DNA of 64,000 nucleotides, taken from NCBI GenBank assembly GCA_037013495.1, contig CM072810.1, positions 77,112,449 through 77,176,448 of the forward strand, given 5' to 3'. The stretch is from Hippophae tibetana (taxonomy: Eukaryota > Streptophyta > Magnoliopsida > Rosales > Elaeagnaceae). The translations under genes and the position numbers were made by a program. The notes beneath the pieces are model-generated. The model was given only the letters and a program-made list of their open reading frames with translations, ran no database searches and had not been told where the DNA came from. Shown piece after piece: positions 10,843 to 24,586 of the stretch (position 1 is the first letter of the stretch; each line of letters opens with the position of its first letter).

Positions 10843-12289
10843 GAATATTAATATTGTGTTAGTCTATACAATATGTGATTTGATATATTGTAATTCTTGT
10901 GTATATAACGGAGTAAACAATTATCGTAGTTAATAGTTGGAACTCATATTTATCAAATGTTTTGTTGTTTTTGAAAATGTGAGCAGTATTCCCTTCTTTT
11001 TCTCTTCTCTTATATTTTTAAAAGAATAGAGATTGATTGAATAAATTAATAAATAACCATTGGTCGGAACCAATTTATACTTTATAGCTCTTTTGAATAA
11101 AACCAAAAGGAAGTAAAATGGAAATTTTGCAAAAAAACGTTTAAACCTTATTTAAGTGACGTAAACGATCGAATTTGTGTACAAAAATGAGTTTCCAAAG
11201 AAATGAAAATTAATATTGTGTGAATCTATACGATCTTCAATTTGATATATTATAATAGTCGTTTCAATACACGAGTACAAGATTATCGTAGTGAATAGTT
11301 GCGACACATATTTATTAATTTTTTTGTTGTTTTTGAAAATGTGAATAGTATCCATTTTATTTTTCTTTCTCTTGTAATTTTTAAAGAATATAGATTGAAC
11401 GAAAACAATAATAAATAACCCTTGGTGGGAACCAATATATTCATTACAGCTCTTTTGAATAAAATCCAAAGTAAGTAAAACGGAAATGGTGTGACAAAAA
11501 CATTAAAACCTTGCTATGTGATGTAAATGATGCCATTTTTGTTCAAAAATGAGGTTCCAAATCAAGGAATATTAATATTGTGTTAGTCTATACAATATGT
11601 GATTTGATATATTGTAATTCTTGTGTCGTTAACCGAGTAAACAATTATCGTAGTTAATAGTTGGAACTTATATTTGTAAAGTGTTTTGTTGTTTTTGAAA
11701 ATGTGAGCAGTATTCCCTTCTTTTTCTCTTCTCTTATATTTTTTATAGAATAGAGACTGATTGAATAAATTAATAAATCACCCTTGGTCGGAACCAATTT
11801 CTACTTTATAGCTCTTTTGAATAAAACCGAAAGGAAGTAAAATGGAAATGTTGCAACAAAACGTTTAAACCCTATTTAAGTGACGTAAACGATGAAATTT
11901 TGTACAAAACTGAGTTTCCAAAGAAAGGAAAATTAATATTGTGTGAATCTATACGATCTTCAATTTGATATATTATAATAGTCGTTTCAATACACGAGTA
12001 CAAGATTATCGTAGTGAATAGTTGCGACACATATTTATTAATTTTTTTTTTGTTTTTGAAAATGTGAATAGTATCCATTTTATTTTTCTTTCTCTTAAAT
12101 TTTTTAAAGAATATAGATTGAACGAAAAAAATAATAAATAACCCTTGGTGGGAACCAATATATTCATTACAGCTCTTTTGAATAAAATCCAAAGTAAGTA
12201 AAACTGAAATGGTGTGACAAAAACATTAAAACTTTTCTAAGTGATGTAAATGATGCCACTTGTGGTCAAAAATGAGGTTCTATATCCAC
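10843..12289 (+). repeat. Mixed dimers D16-D17
   Basis: A starts at 10843 and 11567. D16 shares TGTATATAAC with D10. The end of D16 (CTATGTGATGTAAATG, then CATTTTTGTTC and CCAAATCAAGG) and D17 (TTGTAAAGTG, TTTTATAGAATAG, GATGAAATTTTG with AAAACTGAG) are the closest match in the window to the Y dimers of the right-end HOR (53524, 56418, 59311, 62204), about 42 kb away. This segment is either a relic of the sequence from which the Y class was amplified or a copy of it. Confidence 0.72.
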
Positions 12290-15180
12290 GAATATTAATA
12301 TTGTGTTAGTCTATGCAATCTGTGATTTGATATATTGTAATTCTTGGGTCGATAACCGAGTAAACAATTATTGCAGGTAATAGTTGTAACTAATATTTAT
12401 CAAATGTTTTGTTGTTTTTGAAAATGTGAGCAGTATTCCCTTCTTTTTGTCTTCTCTTATATTTTTTAAAGAATAGAGACTGATTGAATAAATTAATAAA
12501 TCACCCTTGGTTAGAACCAATTTCTACTTTATAGCTCTTTTGAATAAAACCGAAAGGAAGTAAAATGGAAATGTTGCAACAAAACGTTTAAACCCTATTT
12601 AAGTGACATAAACGATGGAATTTTGTACAAAAATGAGTTTCCAAAGAAAGGAAAATTATTATTGTGTGAATCTATACGATCTTCAATTTGATATATTATA
12701 ATAGTCGTTTCAATACACGAGTACAAGATTATTGTAGTGAATAGTTGCGACACATATTTATTAATTTTTTTGTTGTTTTTGAAAATGTGAATAGTATCCA
12801 TTTTTTTTTCTTTCTCTTATATTTTTTAAAGAATATAGATTGAACGAAAACAATAATAAATAACCCTTGGTGGGAACCAATATATTCATTACAGCTCTTT
12901 TGAATAAAATCCAAAGTAAGTAAAACTGAAATCGTGTGACAAAAACATTAAAACTTTGCTAAGTGATGTAAATGATGCCACTTCTGTTCAAAAATGAGGT
13001 TCTATATCCAGGAATATTAATATTGTGTTAGTGTATACAATATGTGATTTGATATATTGTAATTCATGTGTCTATAACCGAGTAAACAATTATCGTAGTT
13101 AATAGGTGGAACTCATATTTATCAAATGTTTTGTTGTTTTTGAAAATGTGAGCAGTATTCCCTTCTTTTTCTCTTCTCTTATATTTTTTAAAGAATAGAG
13201 ATTGATTGAATAAATTAATAAATAACCCTTGGTCGGAACCAATTTCTACTTTATAGCTCTTTTGAATAAAACCAAAAGGAAGTAAAATGGAAATTTTGCA
13301 AAAAAACGTTTAAACCTTATTTAAGTGACGTAAACGATCGAATTTGTGTACAAAAATGAGTTTCCAAAGAAAGGAAAATTAATATTGTGTGAATCTATAC
13401 GATCTTCAATTTGATATATTATAATAGTCGTTTCAATACACGAGTACAAGATTATCGTAGTGAATAGTTGCGACACATATTTATTAACTTTTTTGTCGTT
13501 TTTGAAAATGTGAATAGTATCCATTTTATTTTTCTTTCTCTTATTTTTTTAAAGAATATAGATTGAACGAAAACAATAATAAATAACCCTTGGTGGGAAC
13601 CAATATATTCATTACAGCTCTTTTGAATAAAATCCAAAGTAAGTAAAACGGAAATGGTGTGACAAAAACATTAAAACTTTGCTAAGTGATGTAAATGAGG
13701 CCACTTGTGTTCAAAAATGAGGTTCTATATCCACGAATATTAATATTGTGTTAGTCTATTCAATCTGTGATTTGATATATTGTAATTCTTGTGTCGATAA
13801 CCGAGTAAACAATTATTACAGGTAATAGTTGTAACTAATATTTATCAAATGTTTTGTTGTTTTTGAAAATGTGAGCAGTATTCCCTTCGTTTTCTCTTCT
13901 CTTATATTTTTTAAAGAATAGAGAGTGATTGAATAAATTAATAAATCACCCTTGGTCGGAACCAATTTCTACTATATAGCTCTTTTGAATAAAACCGAAA
14001 GGAAGTAAAATGGAAATGTTGCAACAAAACGTTTAAACCCTATTTAAGTGACGTAAACGATGGAATTTTGTACAAAAATGAGTTTCCAAAGAATGGAAAA
14101 TTAATATTGTGTGAATCTATACGATCTTCAATTTGATATATTATAATAGTCGTTTCAATACACGAGTACACGATTATCGTAGTGAATAGTTGCGACACAT
14201 AATTATTAATTTTTTTGTTGTTTTTGAAAATGTGAATAGTATCCATTTTATTTTTCTTTCTCTTACATTTTTTAAAGAATATAGACTGAACGAAAACAAT
14301 AATAAATAACCCTTGGTGGGAACCAATATATTCATTACAGCTCTTTTGAATAAAATCCAAAGTAAGTAAAACTGAAATGGTGTGAAAAAAAATTTAAAAC
14401 TTTTCTAAGTGATGTAAATGATGCCACTTGTGTTCAAAAATGAGGTTCTATATCCACGAATATTAATATTGTGTTAGTCTATGAAATCTATGATTTGATA
14501 TATTGTAATTCTTGTGTCGATAACCGAGTAAACAATTATTGCAGGTAATAGTTGTAACTAATATTTATCAAATGTTTTGTTGTTTTTGAAAATGTGAGGA
14601 GTATTCCCTTCTTTTTGTCTTCTCTTATATTTTTTAAAGAATAGAGACTGATTGAATAAATTAATAAATCACCCTTGGTCGGAACCAATTTCTACTTTAT
14701 AGCTCTTTTGAATAAAACCGAAAGGAAGTTAAATGCAAATGTTGCAACAAAACGTTTAAACCCTATTTAAGTGACATAAACGATGGAATTTTGTACAAAA
14801 ATGAGTTTCCAAAGAAAGGAAAATTAATATTGTGTGAATCTATACGATCTTCAATTTGATATATTATAATAGTCGTTTCAATACACGAGTACAAGAATAT
14901 CGTAGTGAATAGTTGCGACACATATTTATTAATTTTTTTGTTGTTTTTGAAAATGTGAATAGTATCCATTTTATTTTTCTTTCTCTTATATTTTTTAAAG
15001 AATATAGATTGAACGAAAAAAATAATAAATAACCCTTGGTGGGAACCAATATATTCATTACAGCTCTTTTGAATAAAATCCAAAGTAAGTAAAACTGAAA
15101 TGGTGTGACAAAAACATTAAAACTTTTCTAAGTGATGTAAATGATGCCACTTGTGGTCAAAAATGAGGTTCTATATCCAC
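12290..15180 (+). repeat. 4-dimer module (D18-D21)
   Basis: A starts at 12290, 13012, 13735 and 14458. D18, D20 and D21 begin after CTATATCCAC and carry TGTCGATAACC (GGGTCGATAACC in D18), with GGTAATAGTTGTAAC. D19 begins after CTATATCCAG, carries TTAGTGTATACAATATG and TTAATAGGTGG, and ends in a B monomer leading into GAGGCCAC. The order D18-D19-D20-D21 reappears as D22-D23-(D24)-D25-D26, so this is one copy of a local higher-order module. D19 combines the 5' part of D23 with features of D24, suggesting it is a fused dimer. Confidence 0.7.
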
Positions 15181-18100
15181 GAATATTAATATTGTGTTAG
15201 TCTATGCAATCTGTGATTTGATATATTGTAATTCTTGTGTCGATAACCGAGTAAACAATTATTGCAGGTAATAGTTGTAACTAATATTTATCAAATGTTT
15301 TGTTGTTTTTGAAAATGTGAGCAGTATTCCCTTCTTTTTGTCTTCTCTTATATTTTTTAAAGAATAGAGACTGATTGAATAAATTAATAAATCACCCTTG
15401 GTCAGAACCAATTTCTACTTTATAGCTCTTTTGAATAAAACCGAAACGAAGTAAAATGGAAATGTTGCAACAAAACGTTTAAACCCTATTTAAGTGAAAT
15501 AAACGATGGAATTTTGTACAAAAATGAGTTTCCAAAGAAAGGAAAATTATTATTGTGTGAATCTATACGATCTTCAATTTGATATATTATAATAGTCGTT
15601 TCAATACACGAGTACAAGATTATCGTAGTGAATAGTTGCGACACATATTTATTAATTTTTTTGTTGTTTTTGAAAATGTGAATAGTATCCATTTTATTTT
15701 TCTTTCTCTTATATTTTTTAAAGAATATAGATTGAACGAAAACAATAATAAATAACCCTTGGTGGGAACCAATATATTCATTACAGCTCTTTTGAATAAA
15801 ATCCAAAGTAAGTAAAACTGAAATCGTGTGACAAAAACATTAAACCTTTGCTAAGTGATGTAAATGATGCCACTTGTGTTCAAAAATGAGGTTCTATATC
15901 CAGGAATATTAATATTGTGTTAGTGTATACAATATGTGATTTGATATATTGTAATTCTTGTGTCTATAACCGAGTAAACAATTATCGTAGTTAATAGGTG
16001 GAACTCATATTTATCAAATGTTTTGTTGTTTTTGAAAATGTGAGCAGTATTCCCTTCTTTTTCTCTTCTCTTATATTTTTTAAAGAATAGAGATTGATTG
16101 AATAAATTAATAAATAACCCTTGGTCGGAACCAATTTCTACTTTATAGCTCTTTTGAATAAAACCAAAAGGAAGTAAAATGGAAATTTTGCAAAAAAACG
16201 TTTAAACCTTATTTAAGTGACGTAAACTATAGAATTTGTGCACAAAAATGAGTTTCCAAAGAAAGGAAAATTAATATTGTGTGAATCTATTCGATCTTCA
16301 ATTTGATATATTATAATAGTCGTTTCAATACACGAGTACAAGATTATCGTAGTGAATAGTTGGGACACATATTTATTAATTTTTTTGTTGTTTTTGAAAA
16401 TATGAATAGTATCCATTTTATTTTTCTTTCTCTTATATTTTTTAAAGAATATAGATTGATCGAAAACAATAATAAATAACCCTTGGTGGGAACCAATATA
16501 TTCATTACAGCTCTTTTGAATAAAATTCAAAGTAAGTAAAACAGAAATGGTGTGACAAAAACATTAAAACTTTGCTAAGTGATGTAAATGATGCCACTTG
16601 TGTTCAAAAATGAGGTTCTATATCCAAGAATATTAATATTGTGTTAGTCTATACAATATGTGATTTGAAATACAGAAATTCTTGTGTCTATAACCGTGTA
16701 AACAATTATCGTAGTTAATAGTTGGAACTCATATTTATCAAATGTTTTGTTGTTTTTCAAAATGTGAGCAGTATTCCCTTCTTTTTCTCTTCTCTTATAT
16801 TTTTAAAAGAATAGAGATTGATTGAATAAATTAATAAATAACCCTTGGTCGGAACCAATTTCTACTTTATAGCTCTTTTGAATAAAACCAAAAGGAAGTA
16901 AAATGGAAATTTTGCAAAAAAAACGTTTAAACCTTATTTAAGTGACGTAAACGATCGAATTTGTGTACAAAAATGAGTTTCCAAAGAAAGGAAAATTAAT
17001 ATTGTGTGAATCTATACGATCTTCAATTTGATATATTATAATAGTCGTTTCAATACACGAGTACAAGATTATCGTAGTGAATAGTTGCGACACATATTTC
17101 TTAACTTTTTTGTTGTTTTTGAAAATGTGAATAGTATCCATTTTATTTTTCTTTCTCTTATTGTTTTAAACAATATAGATTGAACGAAAAAAATAATAAA
17201 TAACCCTTGGTGGGAACCAATATATTCATTACAGCTCCTTTGAATAAAATCCAAAGTAAGTAAAATGGAAATGGTGTGACAAAAACATTAAAACTTTGCT
17301 AAGTGATGTAAATGAGGCCACTTGTGTTCAAAAATGAGGTTCTATATCCACGAATATTAATATTGTGTTAGTCTATACAATCTATGATTTGATATATTGT
17401 AATTCTTGTGTCGATAACCAAGTAAACAATTATTACAGGTAATAGTTGTAACTAATATTTATCAAATGTTTTGTTGTTTTTGAAAATGTGAGCAGTATTC
17501 CCTTCTTTTTCTCTTCTCTTATATTTTTTAAAGAATAGAGAGTGATTGAATAAATTAATAAATCACCCTTGGTCGGAACCAATTTCTACTATATAGCTCT
17601 TTTGAATAAAACCGAAAGGAAGTAAAATGGAAATGTTGCAACAAAACGTTTAAACCCTATTTAAGTGACGTAAACGATGGAATTTTGTACAAAAATGAGT
17701 TTCCAAAGAATGGAAAATTAATATTGTGTGAATCTATACGATCTTCAATTTGATATATTATAATAGTCGTTTCAATACACGAGTACACGATTATCGTAGT
17801 GAATAGTTGCGACACATAATTATTAATTTTTTGTTGTTTTTGAAAATGTGAATAGTATCCATTTTATTTTTCTTTCTCTTATATTTTTTAAAGAATATAG
17901 ATTGAACGAAAACAATAATAAATAACCCTTGGTGGGAACCAATATATTCATTACAACTCTTTTGAATAAAATCCAAAGTAAGTAAAACTGAAATGGTGTG
18001 AAAAAAAAATTAAAACTTTTCTAAGTGATGTAAATGATGCCACTTGTGTTCAAAAATGAGGTTCTATATCCACGAATATTAATATTGTGTTAGTCTATGC

Positions 18101-18796
18101 AATATATGATTTGATATATTGTAATTCTTGTGTCGATAACCGAGTAAACAATTATTGTAGGTAATAGTTGTAACTAATATTTATCAAATGTTTTGTTGTT
18201 TTTGAAAATGTGAGCAGTATTCCCTTCTTTTTGTCTTCTCTTATATTTTTTAAAGAATAGAGACTGATTGAATAAATTAATAAATCACCCTTGGTCGGAA
18301 CCAATTTCTACTTTATAGCTCTTTTGAATAAAACCGAAAGGAAGTAAAATGGAAATGTTGCAACAAAACGTTTAAACCCTATTTAAGTGACATAAACGAT
18401 GGAATTTTGTACAAAAATGAGTTTCCAAAGAAAGGAAAATTAATATTGTGTGAATCTATACGATCTTCAATTTGATATATTATAATAGTCGTTTCAATAC
18501 ACGAGTACAAGATTATCGTAGTGAATAGTTGCGACACATATTTATTAATTTTTTTGTTGTTTTTGAAAATGTGAATAGTATCCATTTTATTTTTCTTTCT
18601 CTTATATTTTTTAAAGAATATAGATTGAACGAAAACAATAATAAATAACCCTTGGTGGGAACCAATATATTCATTACAGCTCTTTTGAATAAAATCCAAA
18701 GTAAGTAAAACTGAAATGGTGTGACAAAAACATTAAAACTTTGCTAAGTGATGTAAATGAAGCCACTTGTGTTCAAAAATGAGGTTCTATATCCAA
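15181..18796 (+). repeat. 5-dimer module (D22-D26), related to D18-D21
   Basis: A starts at 15181, 15904, 16628, 17352 and 18074. D22 matches D18 and D23 matches D19 at offsets of 2891-2892 bp. D25 matches D20 and D26 matches D21 at offsets of 3616-3617 bp. The one-dimer difference is D24, a K-class unit recognised by TTTGAAATACAGAAATTC and ACCGTGTAAAC. Either D24 was inserted here or its equivalent was deleted by fusion in D19. D23 is the first example of the Q class (AAACTATAGAATTTGTGCAC, B with GTTGGGACAC and GAAAATATGAATAG). Confidence 0.7.
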
Positions 18797-20967
18797 GAAT
18801 ATTAATATTGTGTTAGTCTATACAATATATGATTTGATATATTGTAATTCTTGTGTCTATAACTGTGTAAACAATTATGTAGTTAATAGTTGGAACTCAT
18901 ATTTATCAAATGTTTTGTTGTTTTTCAAAATGTGAGCAGTATTCCCTTCCTTTTCTCTTCTCTTATATTTTTAAAAGAATAGAGATTGATTGAATAAATT
19001 AATAAATAACCCTTGGTCGGAACCAATTTCTACTTTATAGCTCTTTTGAATAAAACCAAAAGGAAGTAAAATGGAAATTTTGCAAAAAAACGTTTAAACC
19101 TTATTTAAGTGACGTAAACGATCGAATTTGTGTACAAAAATGAGTTTCCAAAGAAAGGAAAATTAATATTGTGTGAATCTATACGATCTTCAATTTGATA
19201 TATTATAATAGTTGTTTCAATACACGATTACACGTTATCGTAGTGAATAGTTGCGACACATATTTATTAATTTTTTTGTTATTTTTGAAAATGTGAATAG
19301 TATCCATTTTATTTTTCTTTCTCTTATATTTTTTAAAGAATATAGATTGAACGAAAACAATAATAAATAACCCTTGGTGGGAACCAATATATTCATTACA
19401 GCTCTTTTGAATAAAATCCAAAGTAAGTAAAACTGAAATGGTGTGACAATAACATTAAAACTTTGCTAAGTGATGTAAATGATGCCACTTGTGTTCAAAA
19501 ATGAGGTTCTATATCCAAGAATATTAATATTGTGTTAGTGTATACAATATGTGATTTGATATATTGTAATTCATATGTCTATAACCAAGTAAACAATTAT
19601 CGTAGTTAATAGGTGGAACTCATATTTATCAAATGTTTTGTTGTTTTTGAAAATGTGAGCAGTATTCCCTTCTTTTTCTCTTCTCTTATATTTTTAAAAG
19701 AATAGAGATTGATTGAATAAATTAATAAATAACCCTTGGTCGGAACCAATTTCTACTTTATAGCTCTTTTGAATAAAACCAAAAAGAAGTAAAATGGAAA
19801 TTTTGCAAAAAAAACGTTTAAACCTTATTTAAGTGACGTAAACGATCGAATTTGTGTACAAAAATGAGTTTCCAAAGAAAGGAAAATTAATATTGTGTGA
19901 ATCTATACGATCTTCAATTTGATATATTATAATAGTTGTTTCAATACACGATTACACGTTATCGTAGTGAATAGTTGCGACACATATTTATTAATTTTTT
20001 TGTTATTTTTGAAAATGTGAATAGTATCCATTTTATTTTTCTTTCTCTTATATTTTTTAAAGAATATAGATTGAACGAAAACAATAATAAATAACCCTTG
20101 GTGGGAACCAATATATTCATTACAGCTCTTTTGAATAAAATCCAAAGTAAGTAAAACTGAAATGGTGTGACAATAACATTAAAACTTTGCTAAGTGATGT
20201 AAATGATGCCACTTGTGTTCAAAAATGAGGTTCTATATCCAAGAATATTAATATTGTGTTAGTGTATACAATATGTGATTTGATATATTGTAATTCATGT
20301 GTCTATAACCAAGTAAACAATTATCGTAGTTAATAGGTGGAACTCATATTTATCAAATGTTTTGTTGTTTTTGAAAATGTGAGCAGTATTCCCTTCTTTT
20401 TCTCTTCTCTTATATTTTTTAAAGAATAGAGATTGATTGAATAAATTAATAAATAACCCTTGGTCGGAACCAATTTCTACTTTATAGCTCATTTGAATAA
20501 AACCAAAAGGAAGTAAAATGGAAATTTTGCAAAAAAAACGTTTAAACCTTATTTAAGTGACGTAAACGATCGAATTTGTGTACAAAAATGAGTTTCCAAA
20601 GAAAGGAAAATTAATATTGTGTAAATCTATTCGATCTTCAATTTGATATATTATAATAGTCGTTTCAATACACGAGTACAAGATTATCGTAGTGAATAGT
20701 TGCGACACATATTTATTAATGTTTTTTTTGTTTTTGAAAATGTGAATAGTATCCATTTTCTTTTTCTTTTTCTTATATTTTTTAAAGAATATAGATTGAA
20801 CGAAAACAATAATAAATAACCCTTGGTGGGAACCAATATATTCATTACAACTCTTTTGAATAAAATCCAAAGTAAGTAAAACTGAAATGGTGTGACAAAA
20901 ACATTAAAACTTTGCTAAGTGATGTAAATGATGCCACTTGTGTTCAAAAATGAGGTTCTATATCCAA
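18797..20967 (+). repeat. Dimers D27-D29 with a local one-dimer duplication
   Basis: A starts at 18797, 19519 and 20243. D27 has a 1-bp deletion in its A monomer, ATTATGTAG for ATTATCGTAG, shared only with D60 and D65. The B monomers of D27 and D28 share CACGATTACACGTTATCG, a 1-bp-shorter variant found elsewhere only in D60. D28 and D29 share TTAGTGTATAC and CTATAACCAAG and are nearly identical. From about the middle of D27 to the middle of D29 the sequence reads as one dimer duplicated in tandem (724 bp offset). D29 is the first P-class dimer. Confidence 0.75.
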
Positions 20968-23900
20968 GAATATTAATATTGTGTTAGTGTATACAATATG
21001 TGATTTGATATATTGTAATTCATGTGTCTATAACCGAGTAAACAATTATCGTAGTTAAAAGGTGGAACTCATATTTATCAAATGTTTTGTTGTTTTTGAA
21101 AATGTGAGCAGTATTCCCTTCTTTTTCTCTTCTCTTATATTTTTTAAAGAATAGAGATTGATTGAATAAATTAATAAATAACCCTTGGTCGGAACCAATT
21201 TCTACTTTATAGCTCTTTTGAATAAAACCAAAAGGAAGTAAAATGGAAATTTTGCAAAAAAAACGTTTAAACCTTATTTAAGTGACGTAAACTATAGAAT
21301 TTGTGCACAAAAATGAGTTTCCAAAGAAAGGAAAATTAATATTGTGTGAATCTATACGATCTTCAATTTGATATATTATAATAGTCGTTTCAATACACGA
21401 GTACAAGATTATCGTAGTGAATAGTTGGGACACATATTTATTAATTTTTTTGTTGTTTTTGAAAATATGAATAGTATCCATTTTATTTTTCTTTCTCTTA
21501 TATTTTTTAAAGAATATAGATTGATCGAAAACAATAATAAATAACCCTTGGTGGGAACCAATATATTCATTACAGCTCTTTTGAATAAAATTCAAAGTAA
21601 GTAAAACAGAAATGGTGTGACAAAAACATTAAAACTTTGCTAAGTGATGTAAATGATGCCACTTGTGTTCAAAAATGAGGTTCTATATCCAAGAATATTA
21701 ATATTGTGTTAGTCTATACAATATGTGATTTGAAATACAGAAATTCTTGTGTCTATAACCGTGTAAACAATTATCGTAGTTAATAGTTGGAACTCATATT
21801 TATCAAATGTTTTGTTGTTTTTCAAAATGTGAGCAGTATTCCCTTCTTTTTCTCTTCTCTTATATTTTTAAAAGAATAGAGATTGATTGAATAAATTAAT
21901 AAATAACCCTTGGTCGGAACCAATTTCTACTTTATAGCTCTTTTGAATAAAACCAAAAGGAAGTAAAATGGAAATGTTGCAACAAAACGTTTAAACCCTA
22001 TTTAAGTGACGTAAACGATGGAATTTTGTACAAAAATGAGTTTCCAAAGAAAGGAAAATTAATATTGTGTGAATCTATACGATCTTCAATTTGATATATT
22101 ATAATAGTCGTTTCAATACACGAGTACAAGATTATCGTAGTGAATAGTTGCGACACATATTTATTAATTTTTTTGTTGTTTTTGAAAATGTGAATAGTAT
22201 CCATTTTATTTTTCTTTCTCTTATATTTTTTAAAGAATATAGATTGAACGAAAACAATAATAAATACCCCTTGGTGGGAACCAATATATTCATTACAGCT
22301 CTTTTAAATAAAATCCAAAGTAAGTAAAACGGAAATGGTGTGACAAAAACATTAAAACTTTGCTAAGTGATGTAAATGATGCCACTTGTGTTCAAAAATG
22401 AGGTTCTATATCCAGGAATATTAATATTGTGTTAGTCTATACAATATGTGATTTGATATATTGTAATTCTTGTGTCGTTAACCGAGTAAGCAATTATTGC
22501 AGTTAATAGTTGGAACTCATATTTATCAAATGTTTTGTTGTTTTTGAAAATGTGAGCAGTATTCCCTTCTTTTTCTCTTCTCTTATATTTTTTAAAGAAT
22601 AGAGATTTATTGAATAAATTAATAAATAACCCTTGTTCGGAACCAATTTCTACTTTATAACTCTTTTGAATAAAACCGAAAGGAAGTAAAATGGAAATTT
22701 TGCAACAAAACGTTTAAACCCTATTTAAGTGACGTAAACGATCGAATTTGTGCACAAAAATGAGTTTCCAAAGAAAGGAAAATTAATATTGTGTGAATCT
22801 ATACGATCTTCAATTTGATATATTATAATAGTCGTTTCAATACACGAGTACAAGATTATCGTAGTGAATAGTTGGGACACATATTTATTAATTTTTTTGT
22901 TGTTTTTGAAAATATGAATAGTATCCATTTTATTTTTCTTTCTCTTATATTTTTTAAAGAATATAGATTGATCGAAAACAATAATAAATAACCCTTGGTG
23001 GGAACCAATATATTCATTACAGCTCTTTTGAATAAAATTCAAAGTAAGTAAAACAGAAATGGTGTGACAAAAACATTAAAACTTTGCTAAGTGATGTAAA
23101 TGATGCCACTTGTGTTCAAAAATGAGGTTCTATATCCAAGAATATTAATATTGTGTTAGTCTATACAATATGTGATTTGAAATACAGAAATTCTTGTGTC
23201 TATAACCGTGTAAACAATTATCGTAGTTAATAGTTGGAACTCATATTTATCAAATGTTTTGTTGTTTTTCAAAATGTGAGCAGTATTCCCTTCTTTTTCT
23301 CTTCTCTTATATTTTTAAAAGAATAGAGATTGATTGAATAAATTAATAAATAACCCTTGGTCGGAACCAATTTCTACTTTATAGCTCTTTTGAATAAAAC
23401 CAAAAGGAAGTAAAATGGAAATGTTGCAACAAAACATTTAAACCCTATTTAAGTGACGTAAACGATGGAATTTTGTACAAAAATGAGTTTCCAAAGAAAG
23501 GAAAATTAATATTGTGTGAATCTATACGATCTTCAATTTGATATATTATAATAGTCGTTTCAATACACGAGTACAAGATTATCGTAGTGAATAGTTGCGA
23601 CACATATTTATTAATTTTTTTGTTGTTTTTGAAAATGTGAATAGTATCCATTTTATTTTTCTTTCTCTTATATTTTTTAAAGAATATAGATTGAACGAAA
23701 ACAATAATAAATACCCCTTGGTGGGAACCAATATATTCATTACAGCTCTTTTAAATAAAATCCAAAGTAAGTAAAACGGAAATGGTGTGACAAAAACATT
23801 AAAACTTTGCTAAGTGATGTAAATGATGCCACTTGTGTTCAAAAATGAGGTTCTATATCCAGGAATATTAATATTGTGTTAGTCTATACAATATGTGATT

Positions 23901-24586
23901 TGATATATTGTAATTCTTGTGTCGTTAACCGAGTAAGCAATTATTGCAGTTAATAGTTGGAACTTATATTTATAAAATATTTTGTTGTTTTTGAAAATGT
24001 GAGCAGTATTCCCTTCTTTTTCTCTTCTCTTATATTTTTAAAAGAATAGAGATTTATTGAATAAATTAATAAATAACCCTTGTTCGGAACCAATTTCTAC
24101 TTTATAACTCTTTTGAATAAAACCGAAAGGAAGTAAAATGGAAATTTTGCAACAAAACGTTTAAACCCTATTTAAGTGACGTAAACGATCGAATTTGTGC
24201 ACAAAAATGAGTTTCCAAAGCAAGGAAAATTAATATTGTGTGGATCTATACGATCTTCAATTTGATATATTATAATAGTCGTTTCAATACACGAGTACAA
24301 GATTATCGTAGTGAATAGTTGCGACACGTATTTATTAATTTTTTTCTTGTTTTTGAAAATGTGAATAGTATCCATTTTCTTTTTCTTTTTCTTATATTTT
24401 TTAAAGAATATAGATTGAACGAAAACAATAATAAATAACCCTTGGTGGGAACCAATATATTCATTACAACTCTTTTGAATAAAATCCAAAGTAAGTAAAA
24501 CTGAAATGGTGTGACAAAAACATTAAAACTTTGCTAAGTGATGTAAATGATGCCACTTGTGTTCAAAAATGAGGTTCTATATCCAA
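20968..24586 (+). repeat. 2-dimer repeat of hybrid units (D30-D34; 1447 bp period)
   Basis: A starts at 20968 (Q), 21693, 22416, 23140 and 23863 (M). D31 and D33 start as K (TTTGAAATACAGAAATTC) and finish as L (GTTGCAACAAAACG, ACGATGGAATTTTG, then a B with AATACCCCTTGG and CTTTTAAATAAAATCC). D32 starts as M (GAGTAAGCAATTATTGC) but has a Q-type B monomer. The run from the B of D30 to the first part of D32 is repeated 1447 bp downstream with very few differences. This is a short-period HOR made of recombinant dimers, next to the N-K-L-M domain that holds the parental classes. Confidence 0.76.
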
